A DNA stretch of 64,000 bases, taken from positions 5,483,001 to 5,547,000 of the forward strand of contig NZ_CP110128.1 in assembly GCF_028471945.1 (NCBI RefSeq). The letters are read 5' to 3'. The DNA is from Pseudomonas sp. WJP1. Lineage in GTDB: Bacteria > Pseudomonadota > Gammaproteobacteria > Pseudomonadales > Pseudomonadaceae. Positions 37,117 through 44,842 of this stretch are shown one piece after another; the first letter of the stretch is position 1, and each line of letters begins with the position of its first letter. The translations under genes and the position numbers were made by a program. A model generated the notes under the pieces. That model made no database searches. It was not told the origin of the DNA and saw only the letters and a list, made by a program, of their open reading frames with translations.

Positions 37117-37217
37117 CTGTAGGAGCGAGCCTGCTCGCGATGGACGTGAACGATAACGCGGGTTTCCTGATCAACCGCGTCGTCCTGAAGTCCATCGCGA
37201 GCAGGCTCGCTCCTACA
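37117..37217. repeat. REP inverted pair inside the hydrolase-permease operon
   Basis: CTGTAGGAGCGAGCCTGCTC and its reverse complement, about 48 bases between arms. It lies between the ADP-ribosylglycohydrolase stop and the permease start, so the hairpins would be transcribed within the operon. Confidence 0.88.
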
Positions 37218-37251
37218 GGGGAATGCATTGCTCGCGAAGGCGTCAGTCCTG

Positions 37252-38250
37252 TCAGCGCAAAGCCAACAGTCCTTTCACCAATGGCTCAAGCTCCAGATCA
37301 TTGACGGCCTTGACCTTCTCGATCATCGCCAGCGGCCAACTCTGCAGCCCCAGGCAGGCCCCCAGCATCGCACCCAGAATTGCCGCAATGGTGTCGGTGT
37401 CGCCACCCAGGCTCGCCGCCATGCACAGCGCCTCAAAGGCACTCATTTCGCCGATGGCCACCTGCTGGGCCAGGGCAAACGACACCACCACCGACTCCTG
37501 CGAAGCCACCGAGGTGCCGATCACGTCGTACAGCAAATCGGCGAGCAACGCCTTGTCACTGTCGACGCTGATGCTGCGCGCCCAACTGATGCGCGAAGCG
37601 ATGCGTCCGCCGGCCACCCAGTGGCCATGGCCTTCGGCTTGCTGGGCGATTTGCTGGCCGAGGTTCAGCGCCTCGCCCAGGTCCATGCCGTTGATCCCCG
37701 CGGAAACCACCGCCGCCACCGCCGCCGCACTGGAAATTCCCAACGTGGTGTTATGGGTGACTTGGCAGGCCTGCACCACGGCATAGATGAAACGCTCGGG
37801 ATTGGCCACATCCGCGGCAATCCCGACCGGGGTGATCCGCATCGCCGCGCCATTGGTGGTGCCGTAGCGCCCGGCTTCTTCGGGTGAATGGCCGGCGAGG
37901 ATCATTTCGATCGCGCGCTTGGTCGAAGGGCCGAGCAAGTCCTGCGAGCCCTTGGCCTGCATCACTGCTTCCCATTCGATCAAGCGTTGTGCGAGGACCG
38001 AAGGTTCGATGTTGCCTAGACCCTCGACCAGCAATTGACCGACCAGAATGGCCTGCTCGGTGTCGTCGGTGATCGAGCCCTTGGGCATATTGGCGGCGAT
38101 CGGCTGATCGGGACCGGCATTTTCAAGGTCGGTGATTTCGCCGAAGCGCGCCTGGATCTGGGCGCGGCTCAGGGATTGAGTCGGCATGCCCAGTGCATCG
38201 CCCAGGGCCAGGCCATAGAACGCGCCAAGCGCACGATTGAGCGCCGTCAT
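37252..38250 (-). CDS. ADP-ribosylglycohydrolase family protein (YegU-like)
   Basis: 332 residues, nearly the size of E. coli YegU. Metal-binding motifs are GSITDDTEQAILVG in the first third and SLGGDTDTIAAILGAMLGA near the C-terminus, as in ADP-ribosylhydrolases and dinitrogenase reductase-activating enzymes. It should cleave an N-glycosidic bond of a ribosylated compound. The ATG (MTALNRALGAFYGLALGDALG) at 38250 overlaps the GntR stop (ATGA); the longer upstream reading has no family similarity and is rejected. Context points to nucleoside-like catabolism rather than protein de-ADP-ribosylation. Confidence 0.9.
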   Translation of the reverse strand: MTALNRALGAFYGLALGDALGMPTQSLSRAQIQARFGEITDLENAGPDQPIAANMPKGSITDDTEQAILVGQLLVEGLGNIEPSVLAQRLIEWEAVMQAKGSQDLLGPSTKRAIEMILAGHSPEEAGRYGTTNGAAMRITPVGIAADVANPERFIYAVVQACQVTHNTTLGISSAAAVAAVVSAGINGMDLGEALNLGQQIAQQAEGHGHWVAGGRIASRISWARSISVDSDKALLADLLYDVIGTSVASQESVVVSFALAQQVAIGEMSAFEALCMAASLGGDTDTIAAILGAMLGACLGLQSWPLAMIEKVKAVNDLELEPLVKGLLALR

Positions 38251-38960
38251 TTCGACGGCCCGAACTGCAGGTGCAGGCGAAAATGCACAGGGTCGAGCAG
38301 GCTTTCCACCTGTTCCATGAAGCGGTTTTGCCGGTCGTAGGTGGTGCGCAAGGCTTTGAGGAACACCGTGCCGACCGGACGGCCCAGCAATTCGGCATCT
38401 TCGGCGTTCAACGGCTCGGCGCCGATCCATTGATCGCCGCGCTCGCCGATGTAGCCATAAGCGGCCAGGGTGATGGTCAGCGAGTTATCGATCAAGCCAA
38501 CCCGCGGCAGGCTTTCCAGGCCACCGGTAGCGGGCATCAAGGAGCGTTCGAGGGAGACCAGCGTGCCATCGTTGGAACGCCGGCGACGGTCCAGGGTGAT
38601 GAACTGGTCGGTGCCGAAACGCGGCAGCAGGTCAGGACGGGTCACCGCCTCCAGCCGCAGCACTTCGGTATTGATCAGCGCGCCGCTGTCGGCCAGGGCC
38701 TGGGCCCAGCCGCTGCGCTGGTCGAGCGCCACACCGTCGAAGGTGACGATGGAACCGACTCCGCTTTGCGTCGCAATGTAGTTGCGCCGTTTCAACTCGG
38801 CCAGCGCTTCACGCAAGGTTCCTCGGCTGACTTTGAATTCTTGAGCCAACTGATGCTCGCCCGGCAGGTGAAAACCGTCCTCCATGAGACCGCTTTCAAT
38901 GCGCCGGATGAGTTCGTCGACCACCCGTTGTTTCTTGTCGAATCGTACCTGTCTAATCAT
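38247..38960 (-). CDS. GntR family regulator with UTRA domain (YegW-like)
   Basis: 237 residues. Winged helix VVDELIRRIESGLMEDGFHLPGE and VSRGTLREALAELKRRNYI at the N-terminus, then a UTRA effector domain (DQFITLDRRRRSNDGTLVSLE, FLKALRTTYDRQNRFMEQVE). First gene of the hydrolase/permease/kinase operon and coupled to the hydrolase, so it very likely controls it. The ATG at 38960 lacks a good ribosome site; an in-frame TTG at 38996 is an alternative. Confidence 0.88.
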   Translation of the reverse strand: MIRQVRFDKKQRVVDELIRRIESGLMEDGFHLPGEHQLAQEFKVSRGTLREALAELKRRNYIATQSGVGSIVTFDGVALDQRSGWAQALADSGALINTEVLRLEAVTRPDLLPRFGTDQFITLDRRRRSNDGTLVSLERSLMPATGGLESLPRVGLIDNSLTITLAAYGYIGERGDQWIGAEPLNAEDAELLGRPVGTVFLKALRTTYDRQNRFMEQVESLLDPVHFRLHLQFGPSK

Positions 38961-39043
38961 GTACAAATTGAAACCGAAACAGCCTGAGGCGGGCAAGAAA
39001 TATTTACGGGAGGTGACAGAAGGAGGGAGGGTACCTACATAAC

Positions 39044-39134
39044 CTGTGGGAGCGGGCTTGCCCGCGAAGGGGTCGGCACATCCAACATCTATGTGTCAGA
39101 TAAGCCGCCATCGCGGGCAAGCCCGCTCCCACAG
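39044..39134. repeat. REP inverted pair
   Basis: CTGTGGGAGCGGGCTTGCCC and its reverse complement GGGCAAGCCCGCTCCCACAG. A GGGCTTGCCCGCGA variant of the window's main REP type. It follows the ABC permease gene. Confidence 0.88.
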
Positions 39135-39145
39135 GTTTTGGGGCG

Positions 39146-40117
39146 TCAGCGTTGTTTGAGGCGGTCGATGACGACCGCCAGCAACAGGATCGAACCCCGA
39201 ATCACATACTGGTAGAACGTATCGATGTTCTTCAGGTTCATCGCGTTCTCGATGATCGCCAGGATCAACACCCCGGCAATCACATGCCGGATCATGCCGA
39301 TCCCGCCACTGAGCGACACGCCGCCGAGCACGCAGGCCGAGATCACCGTCAGCTCGAAACCCTGGCCGATCATCGGCTGGCCCGAGGTCATGCGCGATGC
39401 CAGGATCACCCCGGCCAGCGCGCCGATCAGGCCGTGCACGGCGAAGATGATGATCTTGGTGCGGTCAACGTTGACCCCCGCCAGCAGTGCCGCTTCCTGG
39501 TTGCCACCGATGGCCATGGTGTTGCGCCCGTAGGTGGTGTAGTTGAGCAGCCAGCCGAAGAACAGGAAGCAGACAATGGTAATCAGGATCGGCACCGGCA
39601 CGCCGAATAACTGGCCGTTACCGAACACGAAGAACGACTCCTGGGACACCCCCACCGCCTTGCCGTTGGCGAAGATGTAGGCCAGGCCGCGCACGATCTG
39701 CATGGTCGCCAGCGTGGTGATCAGCGCATTGACCCGTAGCTTGGCAATCACGATACCGTTGATCAACCCGACGATCAGCCCCATCGCCAGCGCCGCGCTG
39801 ACACCAAGGAAGACGCTGTCGGTGTCGCGCATCACCACGGCGGCAACCACCCCGGCGCAGGCGATCACCGACCCCACCGACAAGTCGAAATGCCCGGACG
39901 CCAGGCAGTACAACATGGTGCACGCGGCGATCCCGGTGGTGGAAATCGCCAGGCCCAGGCCGCGCATATTCAACGGCGAGAGGAAGTTGTCGATCAGCAA
40001 GGTGCACAGCACGAAGATACCGACGGCCGCCAGCAGCATCACCCAGTCGTCGAGAAAGCGCCGCAGGTCCAGGGGTTTGCGTGCACTCGGCAGGGTTTCG
40101 TTTTGGGTTGTCATCAT
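39146..40117 (-). CDS. araH: Sugar ABC transporter permease (AraH-like)
   Basis: 323 residues, eight to ten helices. BPD_transp_2/RbsC-AraH family: LGLAISTTGIAACTMLYCLASGHFDLSVGS, NGIVIAKLRVNALITTLATM, ILASRMTSGQPMIGQGFEL. Partner of the ATPase and binding protein directly upstream. Start ATG at 40117 with AGAGG; an in-frame GTG two codons earlier is too close to it. Last gene of the transporter operon. Confidence 0.92.
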   Translation of the reverse strand: MMTTQNETLPSARKPLDLRRFLDDWVMLLAAVGIFVLCTLLIDNFLSPLNMRGLGLAISTTGIAACTMLYCLASGHFDLSVGSVIACAGVVAAVVMRDTDSVFLGVSAALAMGLIVGLINGIVIAKLRVNALITTLATMQIVRGLAYIFANGKAVGVSQESFFVFGNGQLFGVPVPILITIVCFLFFGWLLNYTTYGRNTMAIGGNQEAALLAGVNVDRTKIIIFAVHGLIGALAGVILASRMTSGQPMIGQGFELTVISACVLGGVSLSGGIGMIRHVIAGVLILAIIENAMNLKNIDTFYQYVIRGSILLLAVVIDRLKQR

Positions 40118-40126
40118 AGTCACCTC

Positions 40127-41671
40127 TCAGTTCGCCACGCCGTCAGCGCGTTGGCGCGGCAAAGCCAGTTGCAGCAGGTTGGATTCATTGGCCTGTTCGC
40201 GGCTCAGTTCGCCGCGCAGCGCGCCTTCGCACAACACCAGGATGCGGTCGGAAATACCCATCACTTCCATCAGGTCGCTGGACACCACGATCACCGCAAT
40301 GCCGCTGGCGGCCAGGTTATGGATGATCTGGTAGATCTCGGCCTTGGCGCCGATGTCGATGCCACGGGTGGGCTCGTCGAGCAGCAGGACTTTCATCGGC
40401 ATCGACAGCCAGCGGCCGAGAATGGCCTTCTGCTGGTTGCCGCCGGACAGGAACTTGATCTGTTGCCCGGCGTGTGGTGTTTTCACCTTGAGCGCCTTGA
40501 TCTGCTTGTCAGCGTTGCCTTTCTCCCACAGGCCACGCAATAGGCAACCGAAGGTCGAGTGCGCACCTCGGGCGCTGATATTGATATTCTCGGCGACGCT
40601 CGCCAGCGGCAGGATGCCCTCCTTCTTGCGGTCCTCGGGACACAGCAGGATCCCGGCGGCAATCGCATCCCGGGGCGAGCGCAATTTCAGTTCATGGCCG
40701 CGCAGTTCAAGGCGTCCGGCGCTGTTGCGCTCCAGGCCACTGAGCAGGCGAAACAATTCCGTGCGCCCTGCGCCGACCAGGCCGAACAAGCCGAGAATCT
40801 CGCCCTTGTGCGCGTCGAAACTCACCGGCTCGCGCAGGCCAGGCCCGAGCAGGCGGTCGACCCTCAATGCCACCGCGCCGCGCGGGCGCGGGCGGTAATC
40901 GTAGATGTCCTGGATGTCGCGACCGACCATGCAGGTGACCAATTGATCGTGGGTCAACTCGCTCATGTCTTCGAAGGTGCGCACGTAACGGCCGTCCTTG
41001 AACACCGTCACCGCATTGCAGATGCGGAACACTTCCTCCATGCGATGGGAGACGTAGAGCACGACTTTGCCTTCGTCGCGCAGCCGACCGATGATCGCCA
41101 TCAAGCGATCGATCTCCCGCGCCGACAGGCTGCTGGTGGGCTCGTCGAAGGCGATGACATGCGCGCCACGGGACAAGGCCTTGGCAATCTCCACCAGCTG
41201 CCGCTGACCGAGGGACAGGCGCCCGACTTTCTCCTGCGGGTCGATTTCGTCGGCCAGGCCCCTGAGACAGGCCAGGGCTTGCTGGCGCAAAGTGCCGCGA
41301 TTGATCAGGCCGAAACTGGCCGGCAGGTGGCCGAGAAAAAGATTCTCCGCGACCGTCATTTCCGGCACCAGGTGCAGTTCTTGATGGATAACTGCAACGC
41401 CGCTGCCGATGCTGTCGGCCGTGGATTTGAAGGCCATCGTCTGGCCGCCGATCTGCAGGTCGCCGCTGCTCGGGGTGTAGGCGCCGCCGAGGATTTTCAG
41501 CAAGGTCGACTTGCCGGCGCCGTTCTCGCCCATCAAGGCATGAACCTGCCCCGGATGGGCGACGAAGTTGATGTTGTCCAGCGCCTTCACGCCGGGAAAG
41601 GTCTTGCCGATCCCGTTGAAGCGCAAGCTGCCGCCGGCGGAGTGTTGCTGTACTTGGGTTTGCGCGTGCAT
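40127..41671 (-). CDS. araG: Sugar ABC transporter ATP-binding protein (AraG-like)
   Basis: 514 residues, two fused ABC domains as usual for monosaccharide importers. First domain: Walker A GENGAGKSTLLKIL, signature LSLGQRQLVEIAKAL, Walker B VIAFDEPTSSL. Second domain: degenerate Walker A (LVGAGRTELFRLL), signature FLSGGNQQKAILGRWL and Walker B VLLLDEPTRGID. Energises uptake with AraF/AraH-like partners. The ATG at 41671 behind GAGG is preferred to a GTG two codons upstream. Confidence 0.94.
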   Translation of the reverse strand: MHAQTQVQQHSAGGSLRFNGIGKTFPGVKALDNINFVAHPGQVHALMGENGAGKSTLLKILGGAYTPSSGDLQIGGQTMAFKSTADSIGSGVAVIHQELHLVPEMTVAENLFLGHLPASFGLINRGTLRQQALACLRGLADEIDPQEKVGRLSLGQRQLVEIAKALSRGAHVIAFDEPTSSLSAREIDRLMAIIGRLRDEGKVVLYVSHRMEEVFRICNAVTVFKDGRYVRTFEDMSELTHDQLVTCMVGRDIQDIYDYRPRPRGAVALRVDRLLGPGLREPVSFDAHKGEILGLFGLVGAGRTELFRLLSGLERNSAGRLELRGHELKLRSPRDAIAAGILLCPEDRKKEGILPLASVAENINISARGAHSTFGCLLRGLWEKGNADKQIKALKVKTPHAGQQIKFLSGGNQQKAILGRWLSMPMKVLLLDEPTRGIDIGAKAEIYQIIHNLAASGIAVIVVSSDLMEVMGISDRILVLCEGALRGELSREQANESNLLQLALPRQRADGVAN

Positions 41672-41734
41672 AGCCACCTCATTTCACAGAGCAGGCAACC
41701 CCGCTGCCGGGGCCGCCGATGAAATCAACCGGCC

Positions 41735-42739
41735 TCAGTTCCACAGGCCGATCTTTTCCAGTTCCTGCTTGAAGTTGTCGCGCGTGATCAGTGTCACGTC
41801 GTCCATGGCGGTGTATTTCGCCGGTTCTTTGCCGCTGGTGACCCACTCGTACATCATGCTGGCGGTGTTGTAGCCCTCGATGTGCGGGCTTGGCAGCATC
41901 GACCCGTAGAAGCCGCTGTTGGGTTTCTTCAGCTCGCCAATGGCGTCGGTACCATTGATGCCGATACCGATCACGTTCGCCGCGGTAAAACCGGCGGCTT
42001 CAGTGGCACGTACGCCGCCCAGCACGGTGTTGTCGTTCATGCCGCCGATGATCAGGTTCTTTGCCGCGCTCGGCAGCTTCACCAACGCCGAGTTGGTGGC
42101 GTCCATGCTGCCCGGTACGTCGAGGGTTTTCAGGGCCGCGAACAGGATGTGATCCTTGGGCATGCCGGCATCTTCCAGCGCCTTGACCGAGCCGTCGGTG
42201 CGTTTCTTACCGGTGTCGAGTTCGTTGTAGGTGTTGATCACCGCGTAGGTGTCCTTCCACTCCCAACCGCGTTTTTTCGCTTCAGTGGCCATGGCGCCGC
42301 CTTGCTTCTGGCCGACTTCGAAAGCGGCCATGCCCAGGTACGGAACGTCTTCCATGAACTTGCCGTTGGCATCGACGAAGCGGTCATCGACAGCGATCAC
42401 TTTCAAACCGTTGAGCTTGGCCTTGGCCATGATCGCAGGGCCCAGGGACACGTCCGGCGGACAGATCACGAAACCCTTGGCCCCGTTCGCCGCCAGGCTG
42501 TCGATGGCCGACAGGGTTTTTTCGCCGTCAGGCACGGCGATCTTGATCAGGGTAAAGCCTTTTTCCTTGCCAGCCTTTTCAGCGAAGGCCCATTCGGTCT
42601 GGAACCAGGGTTCTTCCGCTTGCTTGACCAGAAAACCGATTTTCACTTCCTCGGCCGCCAGCAGCGTGCTGCTGAGGCTGAACGCGCTGACCGCCACGGC
42701 GGCGCAGCACAGGGAACGGATGGCATGACGACGATTCAT
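41735..42739 (-). CDS. araF: Arabinose/galactose-type periplasmic sugar-binding protein
   Basis: 334 residues. Signal peptide CCAAVAVSAFSLSSTLLAAEE. The mature sequence is close to E. coli AraF as I recall it (KIGFLVKQAEEPWFQTEWAF, IAVPDGEKTLSAIDSLAANG, GMNDNTVLGGVRATE, LITRDNFKQELEKIGL). AraF binds L-arabinose and also D-galactose, and the surrounding galactonate genes favour D-galactose here. AAGGAG precedes the ATG. A candidate GntR operator lies just upstream at 42776-42800. Confidence 0.93.
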   Translation of the reverse strand: MNRRHAIRSLCCAAVAVSAFSLSSTLLAAEEVKIGFLVKQAEEPWFQTEWAFAEKAGKEKGFTLIKIAVPDGEKTLSAIDSLAANGAKGFVICPPDVSLGPAIMAKAKLNGLKVIAVDDRFVDANGKFMEDVPYLGMAAFEVGQKQGGAMATEAKKRGWEWKDTYAVINTYNELDTGKKRTDGSVKALEDAGMPKDHILFAALKTLDVPGSMDATNSALVKLPSAAKNLIIGGMNDNTVLGGVRATEAAGFTAANVIGIGINGTDAIGELKKPNSGFYGSMLPSPHIEGYNTASMMYEWVTSGKEPAKYTAMDDVTLITRDNFKQELEKIGLWN

Positions 42740-42775
42740 AAGCTGACTCCTTGTTGTTTTTGTTGAGCGTAGTGC

Positions 42776-42800
42776 CAATAGTCATATCGTATGATGATTG
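42776..42800. promoter_or_regulatory. Candidate FCD/GntR operator before the sugar-binding protein gene
   Basis: An imperfect palindrome of 25 bases: CAAT, two bases, TCATA, TCG, TATGA, two bases, ATTG. It resembles the site at 45597-45611 in front of the GntR gene (TCAT/ATGA arms), though the spacing differs by about two bases. Its position suggests a separate regulated promoter for araFGH downstream of the SDR gene. Confidence 0.55.
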
Positions 42801-42834
42801 GATTTCAGGCGCAGTTTTGCACCTGAAATCCAAT
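42797..42834. terminator. Intercistronic hairpin after the SDR gene (no T run)
   Basis: ATTGGATTTCAGG (42797-42809) and CCTGAAATCCAAT (42822-42834), a perfect 13-base stem with a 12-base loop, four bases past the SDR stop. No T tract follows on the minus strand, so it may protect the SDR mRNA or attenuate rather than fully terminate. Confidence 0.55.
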
Positions 42835-42837
42835 GAG

Positions 42838-43656
42838 TTAGTCGTGGTACATCACTGAGCGCCCGCCATCGATGGTGATGCACGACGCGTTGATGAACGG
42901 CGCTTCATCACTGGCCAGGAACACCGCGGTCATGGCCACCTCGATCGGCTGGCCGATGCGGCGCGGCGGGTGCAGGTCGAAAGCGCGCTGGCGTTCGGCA
43001 TGGGGGTCGGCAAAGCCGTTCCAGTAGTCGACGTTCAATTGGGTTTCGATATAGCCCGGCGCGATGGCGTTGACGCGAATGCCCTTGGGTGCGTATTCGA
43101 TACCCAGGGCGCGGGTCAGGCCGAGCAGGCCGTGCTTGGCCACAGGGTAAGGGAAGCAGCCTGGAATGATGTGGGTGGAATGGGTCGAGGCAATGTTGAT
43201 GATGCTGCCGATGCCCTGCTCGATCATCTGCGGCAATACCGCCTTGCAGCCGTACCAGGCGCCATCCAGGTCGATGGCGAAGCAGCGGCGCCAGTCTTCC
43301 TCGGTCATTTCCAGCGGATCACGGAACACGTTGACCCCGGCACAGTTGACCAGCACGTCGATCCGCCCGTGACGCTCGACCGCCAACCGGGCCATCGCTT
43401 GCAGGTCCTGCGGCTGCGCAACGTCGGCCTTGATCGCCACCACGTCGGCCCCTTTGCCCCGCCACTGCGCCGCGACATTTTCGACTTTTTCGGCCTGGAT
43501 ATCGCTGATGACCAGCTTGGCTTGCTGGGACGCGAAGGTCGCCACTATCGCCTCGCCGATGCCTTGGGCGGCACCGGTCAACAACACGACTTTGTTTTTC
43601 AGGCGCTCGCCCTTGGGGGGTTCGGGCACCGGTGGTAACGAAAGAGGTTCAGCCAT
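42838..43656 (-). CDS. SDR sugar dehydrogenase, probable D-galactose (L-arabinose) 1-dehydrogenase
   Basis: 272 residues. Cofactor motif VVLLTGAAQGIGEAIVATFA, NCAGVNVFRD, Ser in IINIASTHST, and YPVAKHG for Tyr/Lys, so the catalytic set is complete. It is the first gene of the leftward unit with the AraFGH-like transporter, and next to a lactonase, so oxidation of imported galactose (or arabinose) to its lactone is the likely role. Its promoter closely resembles that of dgoKAD, which supports galactose. Exact substrate is inferred. Confidence 0.82.
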   Translation of the reverse strand: MAEPLSLPPVPEPPKGERLKNKVVLLTGAAQGIGEAIVATFASQQAKLVISDIQAEKVENVAAQWRGKGADVVAIKADVAQPQDLQAMARLAVERHGRIDVLVNCAGVNVFRDPLEMTEEDWRRCFAIDLDGAWYGCKAVLPQMIEQGIGSIINIASTHSTHIIPGCFPYPVAKHGLLGLTRALGIEYAPKGIRVNAIAPGYIETQLNVDYWNGFADPHAERQRAFDLHPPRRIGQPIEVAMTAVFLASDEAPFINASCITIDGGRSVMYHD

Positions 43657-43869
43657 GGATCAGGACTCCTGTTCGAAAGCACGACGAAAACCGGACATCT
43701 GTGGATGTCCGGTCAAAAGGCGTTGAAGAAGAAACAGGCAGGCGCGAAAACGTTTCAGCATCGAGATGCTCTGAAACGAGGACTCCACGAGGGAGTGCGG
43801 GGGAATATCGCTGCATCACTTCACCTGTTTTGTTTTTTTAAGTGTGAGTGCGTGTAACTGATGGAGCCG

Positions 43870-43930
43870 ACTATAAACCTGACCGGCCAATAATCTCAAT
43901 ATATAATTTGTAGTCCCATATTATGGGACT
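43870..43930 (-). promoter_or_regulatory. Promoter and operator of the SDR-araFGH unit, homologous to the dgo promoter
   Basis: Minus strand TTGAGA (43894-43899), 18 bases, TATAGT (43870-43875), the same boxes and spacing as at 31770-31799. Upstream lies a perfect 19-base palindrome AGTCCCATA-T-TATGGGACT (43912-43930), reaching the lactonase stop codon. Shared text with the dgo promoter includes ATCTCAATATATAA and ACTATAAACCT as read on the + strand. Confidence 0.75.
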
Positions 43931-44805
43931 TATCCGGAAAATCGACTACAGACCTTTCCTGCAACGTCGACGCGAATCGACAACACGGCCCCATCCAGCG
44001 GATGTCCAAGGGGGCTCTCGGCGCTGGTGATGTACAGGGTTTTCAGGTCGGCGTCGCCGAATACGCAACTGGTCGGACGGCTGACGGGCAGTTCGATCAC
44101 TCGATCGACCTTGCCTTGCGGGCTCAGCCTGAGCAGGCAACTGCCGTCCCATCGGGCATTCCAGATGAAACCCTCGGCGTCCATTGCCGAGCCGTCCGGG
44201 CCGCCGAGTGGGTGGGGGCCGAACCAGGGCTGTGGCGGTTCGAGATGGCCGTCGGTACGAATGAAGTGCCGGTACAACGTGCCGTCGAGGCTGTCGCCGA
44301 AATAAACGGTGGTGGCGTCATCGCTCCACAACAACGTGTTGGGAATGCCCAGGCCACGCAGCAGCGGCGTTACCCGTGCATCGAGATCAACCCGGAACAG
44401 CCCACCGGAACGCCGCTCGATGGGCAGGTCTTCACCCTGCTCGCCGATGTTGTTTTGCATGGTACCGAGCCACAGCCTGCCCTGGGCATCGCAGCGGGCT
44501 TCATTGGCACGGTTGCCGGGCTGCGGATCGGCGACGCAGAACAGGGTCAGTCGCGGGTCCAATCCCGGAGAATCAAGGTCAAGCCGATACACGCCGCTGC
44601 TCAGGGTCACCAGCGCATCGCCGCTCGCACAGGGGATGAACGCCGACACGTGCTCCGGCATCTGCCAGATCTGCACGTTGGCGCCGCTCAACCGCAGCGC
44701 CTGTTTGCCGGCAATGTCCACCCAGTACAGCGCCTGGGTCGGCGCATCCCAGAACGGGCCTTCGCCCAGTTGCGCCCGATGCTCGGTAACCGCAGTCCAC
44801 TCCAT
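43930..44805 (-). CDS. SMP-30/gluconolactonase family sugar lactonase
   Basis: 291 residues, six-bladed beta-propeller type. Metal/catalytic positions appear in AQLGEGPFWD (Glu), GLGIPNTLLWS (Asn) and GGPDGSAMDAEGFIWNARW (Asp). It hydrolyses a sugar lactone to the aldonate; between the sugar dehydrogenase and the dgo genes its substrate is probably galactono-lactone. It follows the GntR regulator gene by 37 bases and shares its transcript. Confidence 0.9.
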   Translation of the reverse strand: MEWTAVTEHRAQLGEGPFWDAPTQALYWVDIAGKQALRLSGANVQIWQMPEHVSAFIPCASGDALVTLSSGVYRLDLDSPGLDPRLTLFCVADPQPGNRANEARCDAQGRLWLGTMQNNIGEQGEDLPIERRSGGLFRVDLDARVTPLLRGLGIPNTLLWSDDATTVYFGDSLDGTLYRHFIRTDGHLEPPQPWFGPHPLGGPDGSAMDAEGFIWNARWDGSCLLRLSPQGKVDRVIELPVSRPTSCVFGDADLKTLYITSAESPLGHPLDGAVLSIRVDVAGKVCSRFSG

Positions 44806-44842
44806 GAAACCTCCTGCATTATTCTTTTTTTATATGTGGGGC

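Noticed and set aside
42797-42834. Full rho-independent terminator between the SDR gene and araF
   Set aside because: The 13-base stem is strong, but no T run follows on the transcribed strand, so it is listed only as an intercistronic hairpin.
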